A stretch of DNA of 52,165 nucleotides, from the NCBI RefSeq assembly GCF_000346755.1, contig NZ_ANNV01000076.1, positions 1 to 52,165 of the forward strand, in the 5' to 3' direction. Made by a program: the position numbers and the translations under genes. The notes under the pieces are model-generated. The model did not search any database and was not told the DNA's origin. It saw nothing but the letters and a program-made list of their open reading frames with translations. Shown one piece after another: positions 25,681 to 34,703 of the stretch (positions are counted from its first letter, which is position 1; each line of letters opens with the position of its first letter). This DNA is from Pseudomonas sp. CBZ-4 (GTDB lineage: Bacteria; Pseudomonadota; Gammaproteobacteria; Pseudomonadales; Pseudomonadaceae).

Positions 25681-25724
25681 GGGGCTGCTGCGCAGCCCAG
25701 CGGGAGCAAGCTCCCTCGCCACAG
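25681..25724. repeat. REP-like repeat of a second family
   Basis: The region reads GCTGCGCAGCCC-AGCGGGAGCAAGCTCCCTCGCCACA. Here GGAGCAAGCTCC is a palindrome and GGGCTGCTGCGCAGCCC a second hairpin. It matches a repeat type common in P. fluorescens genomes and is distinct from the GGCTTGCC REPs elsewhere in the window. It fills the gap between aroC and the transporter gene. Confidence 0.75.
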
Positions 25725-25743
25725 CAAGCTCCCTGGCTACAGG

Positions 25744-26835
25744 TCACAGCTGGCCCAGCACCGGGGTGGTTACACGAACGTCGGCGTTTTGCCCACGGTT
25801 GCGCAGCAGGTGGTCCATCAGCACGATGGCCATCATCGCCTCGGCAATCGGCGTGGCACGGATGCCGACGCACGGGTCATGGCGGCCTTTGGTGATCACG
25901 TCCACCGGGTTGCCATGCACATCGATCGAGCGGCCCGGCGTGGTGATGCTCGACGTGGCCTTGAGCGCCAGGTGCGCCACGATCGGCTGGCCGGAGGAAA
26001 TGCCACCAAGGATGCCGCCCGCATTGTTGCTGAGGAAACCTTCTGGCGTCAGCTCATCGCGATGCTCGGTGCCGCGCTGGGATACGCACGCAAAACCGGC
26101 GCCGATTTCCACGCCCTTCACTGCGTTGATGCTCATCAGCGCATGGGCCAGCTCGGCGTCCAGGCGGTCGAAGATCGGCTCGCCCAGGCCCGGCTTCACG
26201 CCCTCGGCCACCACGGTGATCTTCGCACCGACGGAATCCTGGTCGCGGCGCAACTGGTCCATGTAGGCTTCCAGCTCCGGCACTTTGTCCGGGTCGGGGC
26301 TGAAGAAGGCGTTGTCTTCCACGCTGTCCCAGGTCTTGAACGGGATCTCGATCGGCCCCAGCTGGCTCATGTAGCCACGGATCACGATGCCCTGGGTGGC
26401 CAGGTATTTCTTCGCAATGGCACCCGCGGCCACGCGCATCGCGGTTTCACGGGCCGAGCTACGGCCGCCGCCCCGGTAGTCGCGTTCACCGTATTTGTGG
26501 TGGTAGGTGTAGTCGGCGTGGGCCGGGCGGAACAGGTCCTTGATCGCCGAGTAGTCCTTGGACTTCTGGTCGGTGTTGCGGATCAACAGGCCGATGGCGC
26601 ACCCGGTGGTGCGGCCTTCGAACACGCCGGAGAGGATCTCGACTTCGTCGGGCTCCTGGCGCTGGGTAGTGTGGCGGCTGGTGCCGGGCTTGCGGCGGTC
26701 GAGGTCACGCTGCAGGTCTTCCAGGGACAGCTCGAGGCCGGGCGGGCAGCCGTCGACAATGGCGACCAACGCCGGGCCATGGCTTTCGCCCGCGGTGGTG
26801 ACAGTGAACAGCTTGCCGAAGGTATTGCCGGACAT
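25744..26835 (-). CDS. aroC: Chorismate synthase
   Basis: The last step of the shikimate pathway: conversion of EPSP to chorismate with reduced FMN. The 363-residue length is normal. Family segments are [22 protein letters not shown] at the start, [38 protein letters not shown] and the late [17 protein letters not shown] lies eight bases before the ATG. It is followed on the same strand by the MFS transporter after a 70-base repeat. Confidence 0.98.
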   Translation of the reverse strand: MSGNTFGKLFTVTTAGESHGPALVAIVDGCPPGLELSLEDLQRDLDRRKPGTSRHTTQRQEPDEVEILSGVFEGRTTGCAIGLLIRNTDQKSKDYSAIKDLFRPAHADYTYHHKYGERDYRGGGRSSARETAMRVAAGAIAKKYLATQGIVIRGYMSQLGPIEIPFKTWDSVEDNAFFSPDPDKVPELEAYMDQLRRDQDSVGAKITVVAEGVKPGLGEPIFDRLDAELAHALMSINAVKGVEIGAGFACVSQRGTEHRDELTPEGFLSNNAGGILGGISSGQPIVAHLALKATSSITTPGRSIDVHGNPVDVITKGRHDPCVGIRATPIAEAMMAIVLMDHLLRNRGQNADVRVTTPVLGQL

Positions 26836-26977
26836 GCAGGGCGCTCCGTGAAATCAGTTGTAATCACTCAGGGGTGATAACCAAGCGCGCCAGTATACGC
26901 GGGCCAACCGACTAGTTCATCCTCGAAACCTTCCGGGTAGACATTGGTCGAACCGGCACCTCCCTGATGATGGCGCG

Positions 26978-27940
26978 ATGATGCTTCGAGTTCTACTGCT
27001 GGCCCTCACCCTGTTTACCGCCGTGGCCCACGCCGCCTCCCCCGTGGTGCTGCAACGACCCATCAGCCTGGACACCGGCAGCGGCGAGCTGTTTGGCTCA
27101 CTGCTGCTGCCCCAATCCGACAAGCCGGTGCCGGTGGTGCTGATCATCGCCGGTTCCGGCCCCACCGACCGCAACGGCAACAGCGCCGACGGCGCCCGCA
27201 ACGACAGCCTCAAGCGCCTGGCCTGGGTACTGGCCCGGCACAACATCGCCAGCGTGCGCTACGACAAGCGCGGCGTCGCCGCCAGCCTGGCGGCCACGCC
27301 GGACGAACGTAACCTGACACTCGACGCCTACGTGTCCGACGCCGTGGCCTGGGGCAAACGGCTCAAGGCCGACAAGCGCCTGGGCCCGCTGGTGGTGCTC
27401 GGCCACAGCGAAGGCGCGCTGGTGGCGGCCCTCGCCGCGCCGCAACTGCAACCGGCGGGCGTGATTTCCCTGTCCGGCAGCGCACGTCCGGTGGATCAAG
27501 TGATCCGCCAGCAACTGGCGGATCACCTGCCCCCTGCCCTGTTGCTGCGCAGCAATCAGATCCTGGATAGCTTGAAGGCCGGACAGGTGGATGCGGACGT
27601 GCCTGGCCCGCTGCTGGGTATTTTCCGACCGAGCGTGCAGCCCTATCTGATCAGCCTGTTTCGCGCTGATCCGTCGGCGGCCTTCGCCAAATTGAACATG
27701 CCGGCGCTGATCATCCAGGGCACCAACGATATCCAGGTCGGCATCGGCGATGCCCAGCAGTTGAAAAAGGCCAAGCCCGATGCACAACTAGCGCTGATTG
27801 AGGGCATGAATCACGTGATGCGCATCGTGCCCAAGGATGTGCAGCAACAATTGGCCTCCTACAACGACCCGCAATTGCCCCTCGCGGCCGAGTTGGGCAG
27901 CCGTGTGGTGCGCTTTATCGACGGACTTCAACCCCGTTAA
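26978..27940 (+). CDS. Secreted or periplasmic alpha/beta hydrolase
   Basis: A 320-residue protein. Its signal peptide (residues 1-20) is predicted to be cut after AVAHAA. The alpha/beta-hydrolase fold is shown by the nucleophile elbow GHSEG (Ser144), an acid in GTNDIQVG and the catalytic His in GMNHVMR. The oxyanion region IIAGSGPTDRNGN is typical of periplasmic acyl-ester hydrolases of this class. The substrate is unknown. It is divergent from aroC and is followed after about 100 bases by a membrane-anchored protein gene. Confidence 0.87.
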   Translation: MMLRVLLLALTLFTAVAHAASPVVLQRPISLDTGSGELFGSLLLPQSDKPVPVVLIIAGSGPTDRNGNSADGARNDSLKRLAWVLARHNIASVRYDKRGVAASLAATPDERNLTLDAYVSDAVAWGKRLKADKRLGPLVVLGHSEGALVAALAAPQLQPAGVISLSGSARPVDQVIRQQLADHLPPALLLRSNQILDSLKAGQVDADVPGPLLGIFRPSVQPYLISLFRADPSAAFAKLNMPALIIQGTNDIQVGIGDAQQLKKAKPDAQLALIEGMNHVMRIVPKDVQQQLASYNDPQLPLAAELGSRVVRFIDGLQPR

Positions 27941-28038
27941 GCGACAATTTGTCTCTAGTCCTACAGAAAACGGCCGATAAGCCCAGTGTCGCAGCAAAAA
28001 AGCTGTCGGCTAGCTGGGCTTGGACAGGATCGCGCCGC

Positions 28039-28845
28039 ATGACAACCACAGAAGCAACACCGGAACCCACCGCCGACACCCCGGCTGATAAAACCGAGGC
28101 CGTCGACGCGGCGCCCCTGCCGTGGGCGGATGTCCAGCCCGAGCATTTCAAGATGCTGCGCCTGGCGCCCCTGGCCACCGACCGCGCCACCGGTGTGCGA
28201 CCGCTGCGGTTCGTGCAATTCGGCTATGCCGAGCGCAATGACAGCCACCACAGCCTGCTGCGCATGGTCATCCAGTTGCCAGGGCAGCGGGTGCGGCGCG
28301 AACAGAATCACTTGGACGTGTGGGTCGATCACGATAAACACCGCGTGCATTTCGGCCCGGGCAACAGCCTGGAAATCGAACCGGCCAACCGCGGTATCGG
28401 GCGCTTCCTCGTGGCCCAAGGGGCGGCGTGGGCGAAGAAAAAGTGGGCCAGCTACCGCATCGACGGCGTCGACCTGTCCAACAAGGACGCACTGAACGAA
28501 GCCACGCGCCTGCGCCGCGATCACTTCTTGCGGGTCCACGGCTTTGATGTGGCCTACGCCGATGTGCAGCACCTCAAGGGTAACGTGCAGCCGGGCAAGG
28601 TCGGGGATGTGCTGGAAAACTGGAACACCGAGAAGGTGCAGTTTGTCGAGATCCTGGAAGCCGCGCAGATGCTGCAACAGGCCGAGCAGAACCTGGCGGA
28701 ACAGGAAGTGAAGCTGCGCAAGGAAGAGGAAAAGGTCACCAAGTTCAAGCGTGAGGACAGCGGGCTGCGCTTTACCATTACCTGCCTGGTGGCGTTTACG
28801 GTGTTTCAGGCGGGGTTGTTGATCTGGATTGCCACACACCGCTGA
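28039..28845 (+). CDS. Uncharacterised coiled-coil protein with a C-terminal membrane anchor
   Basis: I do not recognise the family. The 268-residue protein has an acidic, threonine/proline-rich N-terminus and a central domain with many basic and aromatic residues (VWVDHDKHRVHFGPGNSLEIEP). A coiled coil at about 200-240 (AEQNLAEQEVKLRKEEEKV) leads to one C-terminal hydrophobic helix (FTITCLVAFTVFQAGLLIWIA). With no signal peptide, it is probably a tail-anchored inner-membrane protein facing the cytoplasm. The ATG at 28039 is preferred to the open frame from 27949, with GGAT nearby. Confidence 0.7.
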   Translation: MTTTEATPEPTADTPADKTEAVDAAPLPWADVQPEHFKMLRLAPLATDRATGVRPLRFVQFGYAERNDSHHSLLRMVIQLPGQRVRREQNHLDVWVDHDKHRVHFGPGNSLEIEPANRGIGRFLVAQGAAWAKKKWASYRIDGVDLSNKDALNEATRLRRDHFLRVHGFDVAYADVQHLKGNVQPGKVGDVLENWNTEKVQFVEILEAAQMLQQAEQNLAEQEVKLRKEEEKVTKFKREDSGLRFTITCLVAFTVFQAGLLIWIATHR

Positions 28846-28869
28846 CAGCGGGGTGAAATGCAATCAACC

Positions 28870-28972
28870 TGTGGGAGCTGGCTTGTGTGGGAGCTGGCTT
28901 GCCTGCGATGCAGGCGCCTCGGTCTGTCAGTTAAATCGAGGTGATGCCATCGCAGGCAAGCCAGCTCCCACA
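28870..28972. repeat. REPIN with a duplicated head
   Basis: The core arms are at 28886-28910 and 28948-28972. A CCTCGG and TCGAGG inner pair sits between them. Immediately before the left arm, TGTGGGAGCTGGCTTG is repeated once at 28870-28885. It lies between convergent genes and may act as their transcription boundary. Confidence 0.93.
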
Positions 28973-28997
28973 AAAACCTGCTACCACACCGAGCGTG

Positions 28998-29906
28998 TTA
29001 AACCTTGGCGGCAAATGCGGCCTGATGCTGGCGGCACTGCTCCGCCGTCAACATGAACACCCCATGCCCGCCACGCTGGAAGTCCAGCCAGGCAAAGTCT
29101 ACCTCTGGGTACAACGCCTCGACATGCACCTGGCTGTTGCCCACCTCAACGATCAGCAAGCCCTTCTCGGTCAGATGGTCCGCCGCCTCGGCCAGCATGC
29201 GCCGTACCAGGTTCAAGCCATCATCGCCACAGGCCAGGCCCAGCTCGGGTTCGTGCTGGTATTCGTCCGGCATGTCGGCGAAATCTTCGGCATCCACATA
29301 CGGCGGGTTGGACACGATCAAGTCGAAGCGCTGGCCCGGCAGGCCGTCGAAGCCATCGCCCTGCACGGTGTAGACACGCTCATCGACACCATGGCGCTCG
29401 ATGTTCTGGTTCGCCACTTCCAACGCTTCAAAGGACAGGTCGCCCAGCACCACTTCGGCGTCCGGGAACTCGTAGGCGCAGGCGATACCGATGCAACCCG
29501 AACCGGTGCACAGGTCAAGAATGCGCGCCGGCGGCTGGGCCAGCCAAGGTTCGAAGCGGTTTTCGATCAGCTCGCCAATCGGTGAGCGCGGGATCAACAC
29601 GCGCTCATCCACGATAAACGACATGCCGCAGAACCACGCTTCTTTCAACAGGTAGGCGGTAGGCACACGCTCGTGGATGCGCCGATGCAGCAAGCGCTGA
29701 ACGTGGGAGATTTCCTCTTCTTCCAGGTTGCAGTCCAGGTAGCTATCAGCAATTTCCCACGGCAGGTGCAAGGCACCGAGCACCAATTGGCGGGCTTCAT
29801 CCCAGGCATTGTCGGTACCATGGCCAAAAAACAGGTCTTCCCCATGGAAACGGCTGACAGCCCAACGGATGTGGTCGCGCAAGGTGCGCAGGCGGGAAGT
29901 GATCAC
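28998..29906 (-). CDS. prmB: Ribosomal protein L3 N5-glutamine methyltransferase
   Basis: PrmB methylates a glutamine of ribosomal protein L3 using SAM. The 302-residue protein has the helical N-terminal substrate domain and then the Rossmann motif [14 protein letters not shown]. The catalytic NPPY tetrad is at about residue 199 ([12 protein letters not shown]). The PrmB branch is favoured over PrmC by the start ([16 protein letters not shown]) and the [11 protein letters not shown] segment. The start codon is GTG, with AGGAG nine bases upstream. It stands alone, divergent from the isochorismatase-fold gene. Confidence 0.94.
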   Translation of the reverse strand: MITSRLRTLRDHIRWAVSRFHGEDLFFGHGTDNAWDEARQLVLGALHLPWEIADSYLDCNLEEEEISHVQRLLHRRIHERVPTAYLLKEAWFCGMSFIVDERVLIPRSPIGELIENRFEPWLAQPPARILDLCTGSGCIGIACAYEFPDAEVVLGDLSFEALEVANQNIERHGVDERVYTVQGDGFDGLPGQRFDLIVSNPPYVDAEDFADMPDEYQHEPELGLACGDDGLNLVRRMLAEAADHLTEKGLLIVEVGNSQVHVEALYPEVDFAWLDFQRGGHGVFMLTAEQCRQHQAAFAAKV

Positions 29907-30144
29907 GGGGGCAGACTCCTGAAAAAACGACCGGCGATTCTAACAGCCTTCGCCTGTACCGACGATGTACGAAACTTCGTCGCCATCCGTCGGATTTCAT
30001 CCAAATTGCCAGCATTCGGTTAAACACGGCACCCACTTGACAAGGCTGCACGTCAACAACGGCGTACCTTACGATAGTAGCGATTCACAGAACCGCTCAG
30101 CCAGTGGACAATGTCGCAAAAGCCCCCCTCACAGGAGCCCCAGA

Positions 30145-30735
30145 ATGTCCGTTCCAAAGACGATGTTTCAACTCAGCGGTCGCGGTTACGCAGCAGCCAA
30201 CCTCAGCCATGCGACCCTCGTGATCATCGACGCCCAGAAGGAATACCTCAGCGGTCCACTCGCCCTCTCGGGCATGGACGCGGCGGTAGACAACATCAAG
30301 CAGTTGGTTGCAGCGGCGCGCAATGCCGGGCGCCCGATCGTCCACGTACGCCACCTGGGCACCGTCGGCGGCCTGTTCGACCCGCAAGGCGAGCGCGGTG
30401 AGTTCATTTCCGGCCTTGAGCCAAGCGGTGACGAAACCATCATCGGCAAGCTGCTGCCCAGCGCCTTCCACGGCACCGGCCTGGAAAAACACCTGCAAGA
30501 CCTGGGCTCCCTGGACCTGATCGTGGCCGGTTTCATGAGCCACTCCAGCGTCAGCACCACGGTGCGTGCGGCCAAGAACCTGGGCTTTCGCTGCACCCTG
30601 GTGGAAGACGCCTGCGCCACGCGCGACCTGCCTTACAAAGGCGGCATCCTCAGCGCCGAGCACGTGCAGCAAACTGAAATGGCCATCATGGCCGACAACT
30701 TCGCCACCCTCGCCTTGACCAAAGATCTGATCTGA
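30145..30735 (+). CDS. Isochorismatase-fold protein with Ser in place of the catalytic Cys
   Basis: A 196-residue member of the cysteine hydrolase/isochorismatase family. Asp29 (VIIDAQKEY) and Lys102 (GKLLPSAF) are in the usual catalytic places. At the position of the nucleophile, where hydrolases read G-x5-CV-x2-T, this protein has Ser135 (GFMSHSSVSTTVRA). Some family members, such as YecD, also lack the Cys, so the activity may not be amide hydrolysis. AGGAG lies seven bases before the ATG, which rules out the longer frame from 29965. It has no operon partner. Confidence 0.85.
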   Translation: MSVPKTMFQLSGRGYAAANLSHATLVIIDAQKEYLSGPLALSGMDAAVDNIKQLVAAARNAGRPIVHVRHLGTVGGLFDPQGERGEFISGLEPSGDETIIGKLLPSAFHGTGLEKHLQDLGSLDLIVAGFMSHSSVSTTVRAAKNLGFRCTLVEDACATRDLPYKGGILSAEHVQQTEMAIMADNFATLALTKDLI

Positions 30736-30871
30736 TCGTACCGCGGATGGGCGGCGTGTTTACGGCCCCGCTCATCCCCAATGCCGTCTCATTTGGCGCA
30801 TTTCCCCCTCCCCCCGGAACAACCCGTGTATCTTCCGGTCGAAGGGCCGATACCCTGGAGGAAAGGTCGGG

Positions 30872-31192
30872 ATGAAGATATCCGATGGTTTTGATGCTCG
30901 TCGCTTGCGCCCCAAGGGCCCGAGCAATTGGCGTCTGCGCCTGGTAGCCGGCTTTGCCGCGCTGCTGGCAATAGTAGGTCTGCTGCTGGCGGGTGCTGGT
31001 GGCGCTGGTTTGTCTGGTCATTCACCAGCCCTTGGCGAGCTGAATGCCAGCCCTGGCGGTTCGGCAATCCTGCTGGTGAGCGGGTTGCTGGTGCTGTGGC
31101 TGGGCGTGTGGTTATGGCGTCGTAGCCGTAGGAAGATGCGCCAGCCGTTGTCACTCAATATCGCTTCCCACCTGATGAAAAAGCACGACTGA
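30872..31192 (+). CDS. Small membrane protein of unknown function
   Basis: A 106-residue protein with two hydrophobic helices (VAGFAALLAIVGLLLAGAGG and AILLVSGLLVLWLGVWLW). Between them is a short Gly/Ser-rich loop. Arg-rich stretches precede the first helix and follow the second (RRSRRKMRQP). The charge pattern puts both ends in the cytoplasm. A GGAGG lies upstream of the ATG. I do not recognise a family. Confidence 0.7.
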   Translation: MKISDGFDARRLRPKGPSNWRLRLVAGFAALLAIVGLLLAGAGGAGLSGHSPALGELNASPGGSAILLVSGLLVLWLGVWLWRRSRRKMRQPLSLNIASHLMKKHD

Positions 31193-31267
31193 TGGCGCTT
31201 GAATAGCGTTTCCTGCGCCCCGGCCGCCGCGATTTAGGTAAACTGCCCGCCCTTCGCGGAGGCTGAT

Positions 31268-31825
31268 ATGCAAGACGACGATTTTTCCCTGTTCAAAAAC
31301 GAGCTGCGCGGCGTCAAGCCGATCAAGCACGACCGCGCCGATACCGGCAAACCCAAGGCCGACCGCGCGCAGATCGCCAAGCTGCGCCAGGCCGCGACCG
31401 TGCGCACCGACGCCACTACCGTGGATGGCCTGTCGGACCAGTTCGTGATCGACGTCGGCCCCGAAGACGAACTGATGTGGGCCCGCGACGGCGTGCAGGA
31501 AAGCCAGATGCGCAAGCTCAAGGTCGGCCAGATCCCCTTCGAAGGCAGCCTCGACCTGCACGGCATGAGCGTGGAAAAAGCCCGCGAAACCCTGTGGGCC
31601 TTCCTCGCCGAAGCGACCAAATTCGAAATCCGCTGCGTGCGCGTCACCCACGGCAAGGCAGTCCGCCTGGACGGCAAGCGCCCGATGATCAAAAGCCACG
31701 TCAACACCTGGCTGCGCCAGCATGCACAAGTGCTCGGCTTTACCTCCTGCCAGGCCCGCCACGGCGGCGCGGGGGCGGTGTATGTGATGCTCAAGCGCAC
31801 CATGATGGAAGGGCGTGACGAGTAA
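31268..31825 (+). CDS. Smr domain protein
   Basis: A 185-residue protein with a C-terminal Smr (MutS2-related) nuclease-like domain. The domain begins at LDLHGMSVEKARETL, continues with VRVTHGKAVR, and ends in ARHGGAGAVYVML. The first 80 residues are charged and probably flexible. Smr proteins of this stand-alone type can nick DNA or cleave RNA; the E. coli homologue SmrB acts on collided ribosomes, so a ribosome-rescue role is possible by analogy. The GGAGG site before the ATG is strong. It is followed by folE after 78 bases. Confidence 0.92.
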   Translation: MQDDDFSLFKNELRGVKPIKHDRADTGKPKADRAQIAKLRQAATVRTDATTVDGLSDQFVIDVGPEDELMWARDGVQESQMRKLKVGQIPFEGSLDLHGMSVEKARETLWAFLAEATKFEIRCVRVTHGKAVRLDGKRPMIKSHVNTWLRQHAQVLGFTSCQARHGGAGAVYVMLKRTMMEGRDE

Positions 31826-31903
31826 CAAGTAGCCTCTTCAGGCTTGCAGCGATGTGTCCGCCACCGTAACCTTGCGCTTTGCGAAAATCCCACAGGTAGT
31901 TTC

Positions 31904-32449
31904 ATGTCCCTGGAACAGAATTACACCGCGATCCTCGGCCAACTCGGCGAGGACGTTTCCCGCGAGGGTCTGCTGGACACGCCAAAGCGTGCCGCCAAGG
32001 CGATGCAGTACCTCTGCCGCGGTTATGAGCAGACCCTGGAAGAAGTCACCAACGGTGCCTTGTTCAGCTCTGACAACAGCGAAATGGTGCTGGTCAAGGA
32101 CATCGAGTTGTACTCGTTGTGCGAACACCACCTGCTGCCGTTTATCGGCAAGGCCCATGTTGCATATATCCCAAGCGGCAAAGTGCTGGGCCTGTCGAAG
32201 GTCGCGCGGATTGTCGATATGTACGCGCGCCGCCTGCAGATCCAGGAAAACCTCAGCCGCCAGATCGCCGATGCCGTGATGCAGGTGACCGGCGCCCTGG
32301 GCGTGGCCGTGGTGATCGAGGCCAAGCACATGTGCATGATGATGCGCGGTGTGGAAAAACAGAATTCGTCGATGATCACTTCGGTGATGCTGGGTGAGTT
32401 CCGCGAAAACGCGGCAACCCGCAGCGAATTCCTCAGCCTGATCAAGTAA
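31904..32449 (+). CDS. folE: GTP cyclohydrolase I
   Basis: The zinc enzyme that converts GTP to dihydroneopterin triphosphate, the first step of folate synthesis. The length of 181 residues is standard. The zinc-binding [16 protein letters not shown] block and a second Cys in KHMCMMMRG are present. [14 protein letters not shown] and the [11 protein letters not shown] end match type IA enzymes. I start at the ATG at 31904 because upstream codons in the open frame have no ribosome site. A terminator follows directly. Confidence 0.96.
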   Translation: MSLEQNYTAILGQLGEDVSREGLLDTPKRAAKAMQYLCRGYEQTLEEVTNGALFSSDNSEMVLVKDIELYSLCEHHLLPFIGKAHVAYIPSGKVLGLSKVARIVDMYARRLQIQENLSRQIADAVMQVTGALGVAVVIEAKHMCMMMRGVEKQNSSMITSVMLGEFRENAATRSEFLSLIK

Positions 32450-32462
32450 CCGGCTGCGCAGG

Positions 32463-32494
32463 AAAAAACCGGCGTTCATCGCCGGTTTTTTTTC
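32463..32494 (+). terminator. Rho-independent terminator after folE
   Basis: CCGGCG and CGCCGG pair around TTCAT, extended by an A-run before and eight T after. It lies about 15 bases past the folE stop codon. Confidence 0.95.
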
Positions 32495-32550
32495 GTCCGC
32501 GAAAATCAAGTAAGATGCGCCCCCTCAGTCATGGGCAAGAGGTTTCAGCC

Positions 32551-32922
32551 ATGTTCGTCAAAGCACTTCGTGTCGGCCTCGGCCAAATCATCATCGCCGG
32601 CGATTTCCTGACGCGCCCGCGTAAAAAGCAGCGTTCAGCCGAGCAGCAGGCTCAGGTCAACGCCGCGGCCAAGGACCTGACCTTGTATCAGTTCCACGCC
32701 TGCCCGTTCTGCGTGAAGACTCGTCGCACCCTGCACCGCCTGAATGTGCCGGTGGCGTTGAAGGACGCGAAGAACAACGCGCAAGATCGCCAGACCCTGC
32801 TGGAGCAAGGCGGCAAGATCAAGGTGCCGTGCCTGCGCATTGAAGAGAATGGCCAGGTCACCTGGATGTATGACTCCAAGGTGATCATTGATTACCTGGA
32901 CAAGCGGTTTGCTGCGATCTGA
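32551..32922 (+). CDS. Glutaredoxin/GST N-terminal-like thioredoxin-fold protein
   Basis: A 123-residue protein. After a hydrophobic and basic N-terminal 40 residues comes a glutaredoxin fold with the redox motif CPFC (YQFHACPFCVKTRR). The cis-proline segment IKVPCLRI and the DSKVIIDYLDKRF end resemble the first domain of a glutathione transferase. It probably reduces disulfides with glutathione; the N-terminal stretch may tether it to the membrane. The ATG at 32551 has GAGG eight bases upstream. Confidence 0.86.
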   Translation: MFVKALRVGLGQIIIAGDFLTRPRKKQRSAEQQAQVNAAAKDLTLYQFHACPFCVKTRRTLHRLNVPVALKDAKNNAQDRQTLLEQGGKIKVPCLRIEENGQVTWMYDSKVIIDYLDKRFAAI

Positions 32923-32943
32923 CAGATACAAGGATGCCTCCCC

Positions 32944-33046
32944 TGTGGGAGTTGGCTTGTGTGGGAGCTGGCTTGCCTGCGATGAAGGCACCTCGGTTTT
33001 TCAGTTAGACCGAGGTGATGCTATCGCAGGCAAGCCAGCTCCCACA
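32944..33046. repeat. REPIN with a duplicated head
   Basis: The core arms are at 32960-32984 and 33022-33046, with CACCTCGGT and ACCGAGGTG inner arms. A 16-base partial copy of the head (TGTGGGAGTTGGCTTG) immediately precedes the left arm at 32944-32959. The layout is nearly identical to the element at 28870-28972. It lies between convergent genes. Confidence 0.93.
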
Positions 33047-33062
33047 GGTGTCTGCAGTGTGG

Positions 33063-33383
33063 TTAAGGATGGATTGCCAGTTCAAGGTCCAGTAGTGCGG
33101 AGCCCAAAGACTTGCCATGGGCATCCAGCGCCAGTGAACGAGTCACGCCGCCACGCAAGATCCCCGGCAGCACAAAGTTCAGCGCCTGCACATTGGGCAA
33201 CGCGTAGCGCCGCACCGGCGCCGCACCCGGCTCCAGCAACCCGGCAAAGAATTCAGCCACGCGTTCGGCCGTCAGTTGCTCACACAGCAACGGGTAATCC
33301 TCCGCGCGATAGGCAATGATCGAGATGTTCGACGTATCGCCCTTGTCCCCGGTGCGGGAATGGGCCAGCGTGTGCAACTTCAT
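33063..33383 (-). CDS. AtuA-associated C-terminal-like protein
   Basis: A 106-residue protein that corresponds to the C-terminal domain found fused to AtuA/DUF1446 in some proteins. The family pattern is the start LAHSRTGDKGDTSNISI and the late LNFVLPGILRGGVTRSL. Its ATG overlaps the stop of the larger AtuA gene in ATGA, so the two are made together and very probably form one complex. The catalytic role is not established. Confidence 0.85.
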   Translation of the reverse strand: MKLHTLAHSRTGDKGDTSNISIIAYRAEDYPLLCEQLTAERVAEFFAGLLEPGAAPVRRYALPNVQALNFVLPGILRGGVTRSLALDAHGKSLGSALLDLELAIHP

Positions 33384-34702
33384 GCTTCGATCCTCGGGTT
33401 GACCGCATCTCGCGGCAGCAGCAACGACGCCACCGCCACCACCTGCCGCACACTTTTGCTCGCGCCGCCGCCGCCAGACGGGCCGTTGGTGTAGAGCGTT
33501 TCTACTTCATTGCCAACCCGCACCGCCTCAGTGCGATCCTCGCAGCGAGCCGCTACACGCAGGCGCACTTCCCAGGGCTCGACCGTGCTGCGCGGGCCGT
33601 GGAGCGCGTCCATGCCGATCAGTTCGGCGCGCACGTCCTGCATCTTCACGCCCATCAACTCCAGGCGTTTGAGGACGACAGCCCTAGCCAGCTCTGCCCG
33701 TGCGACAGCCCCCGGCCCGCCGTAGGACATTTGCCCTTCGCCAATCCAACCGTCCAGATAGCCAACACTGACTTTCAACCGCTCGGGCCGCGCGCGACCG
33801 CCAGCCCCTTGAGCGCGCACGCGATCAACCGCCTCTTCAACAAAGCCCACCTGGGAAAAGTCCGCCGTGACATCCGGCGTGAGGTACGCCGCGGGGTCAT
33901 GCACTTCGTAGATCAATTGCTCAGTGCAGGTGGCGCGGCTGACCCGCCCACCCGAGCCGACAACCTTGGTGATCAAGGCTTCACCGTCGGCATCGATTTC
34001 AGCCAAGGGGAAACCCAGGCGCGCGAGGTCATCCACGTCCTTGAAGCCGGGATCGGCGAAATAGCCGCCGCTGACTTGCCCGGCACATTCCAGCAAATGC
34101 CCGACCAGCGTACCGCGCCCGAGGCGCTGCCAATCGTCCGCCGCCCAGCCGAATTCAAACATCTGTGGCGCGAGGAACAACGAAGGGTCGGCCACCCGCC
34201 CGGTGACGATCACATCGGCGTCGGCCCGCAACGCATCCAGGATGCCTTCGACACCCAGGTAGGCATTCGCCGAGATCAGCCGCTCGCCCAGGGACCCGAC
34301 GGTCTGGCCGTTATCCAGCAGAAAATCGGCGTGCAACACGTCCAGCACATCGTCGCCAACGACGGCGACCACCTTGAGATCAAGGCCCAGTTCGCTGGCA
34401 ATACGCCGCACTTCAACCGCCGCCGCCACGGGGTTGGCCGCGCCCATATTGGTGATCACCCGCAGGCGACGCCCAGTCTTATCGCCTACGAACGGCAACA
34501 CGCGGCGCATGCGCTCACTCAACAGCGGGTCGTAACCGCCTGCGGGATCACTGATCCGCGCCTGTTGCGCGAGGGCAATGGTGCGTTCAGCCAGGCATTC
34601 GAACACCAGGTAATCCAGCTCGCCACGCTCGGCCAATTCGACGGCAGGTTCGATACGGTCGCCGGAATAGCCGGCGCCAGAACCGATGCGCAAGGTTTTC
34701 AT
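33380..34702 (-). CDS. AtuA (DUF1446) family protein
   Basis: A 440-residue protein named for AtuA of the acyclic terpene (citronellol) pathway. Family motifs visible are the start LRIGSGAGYSGDRIEPAVEL, ITNMGAANP and TGRVADPSLFLAP. The chemistry of the family is unproven. Here it does not sit with other atu genes. It follows a CitMHS transporter after a 1-base gap and precedes the split C-terminal domain gene. A role in breaking down an imported di- or tricarboxylate is an inference from that context. Confidence 0.87.
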   Translation of the reverse strand: MKTLRIGSGAGYSGDRIEPAVELAERGELDYLVFECLAERTIALAQQARISDPAGGYDPLLSERMRRVLPFVGDKTGRRLRVITNMGAANPVAAAVEVRRIASELGLDLKVVAVVGDDVLDVLHADFLLDNGQTVGSLGERLISANAYLGVEGILDALRADADVIVTGRVADPSLFLAPQMFEFGWAADDWQRLGRGTLVGHLLECAGQVSGGYFADPGFKDVDDLARLGFPLAEIDADGEALITKVVGSGGRVSRATCTEQLIYEVHDPAAYLTPDVTADFSQVGFVEEAVDRVRAQGAGGRARPERLKVSVGYLDGWIGEGQMSYGGPGAVARAELARAVVLKRLELMGVKMQDVRAELIGMDALHGPRSTVEPWEVRLRVAARCEDRTEAVRVGNEVETLYTNGPSGGGGASKSVRQVVAVASLLLPRDAVNPRIEA

Positions 34703-34703
34703 C

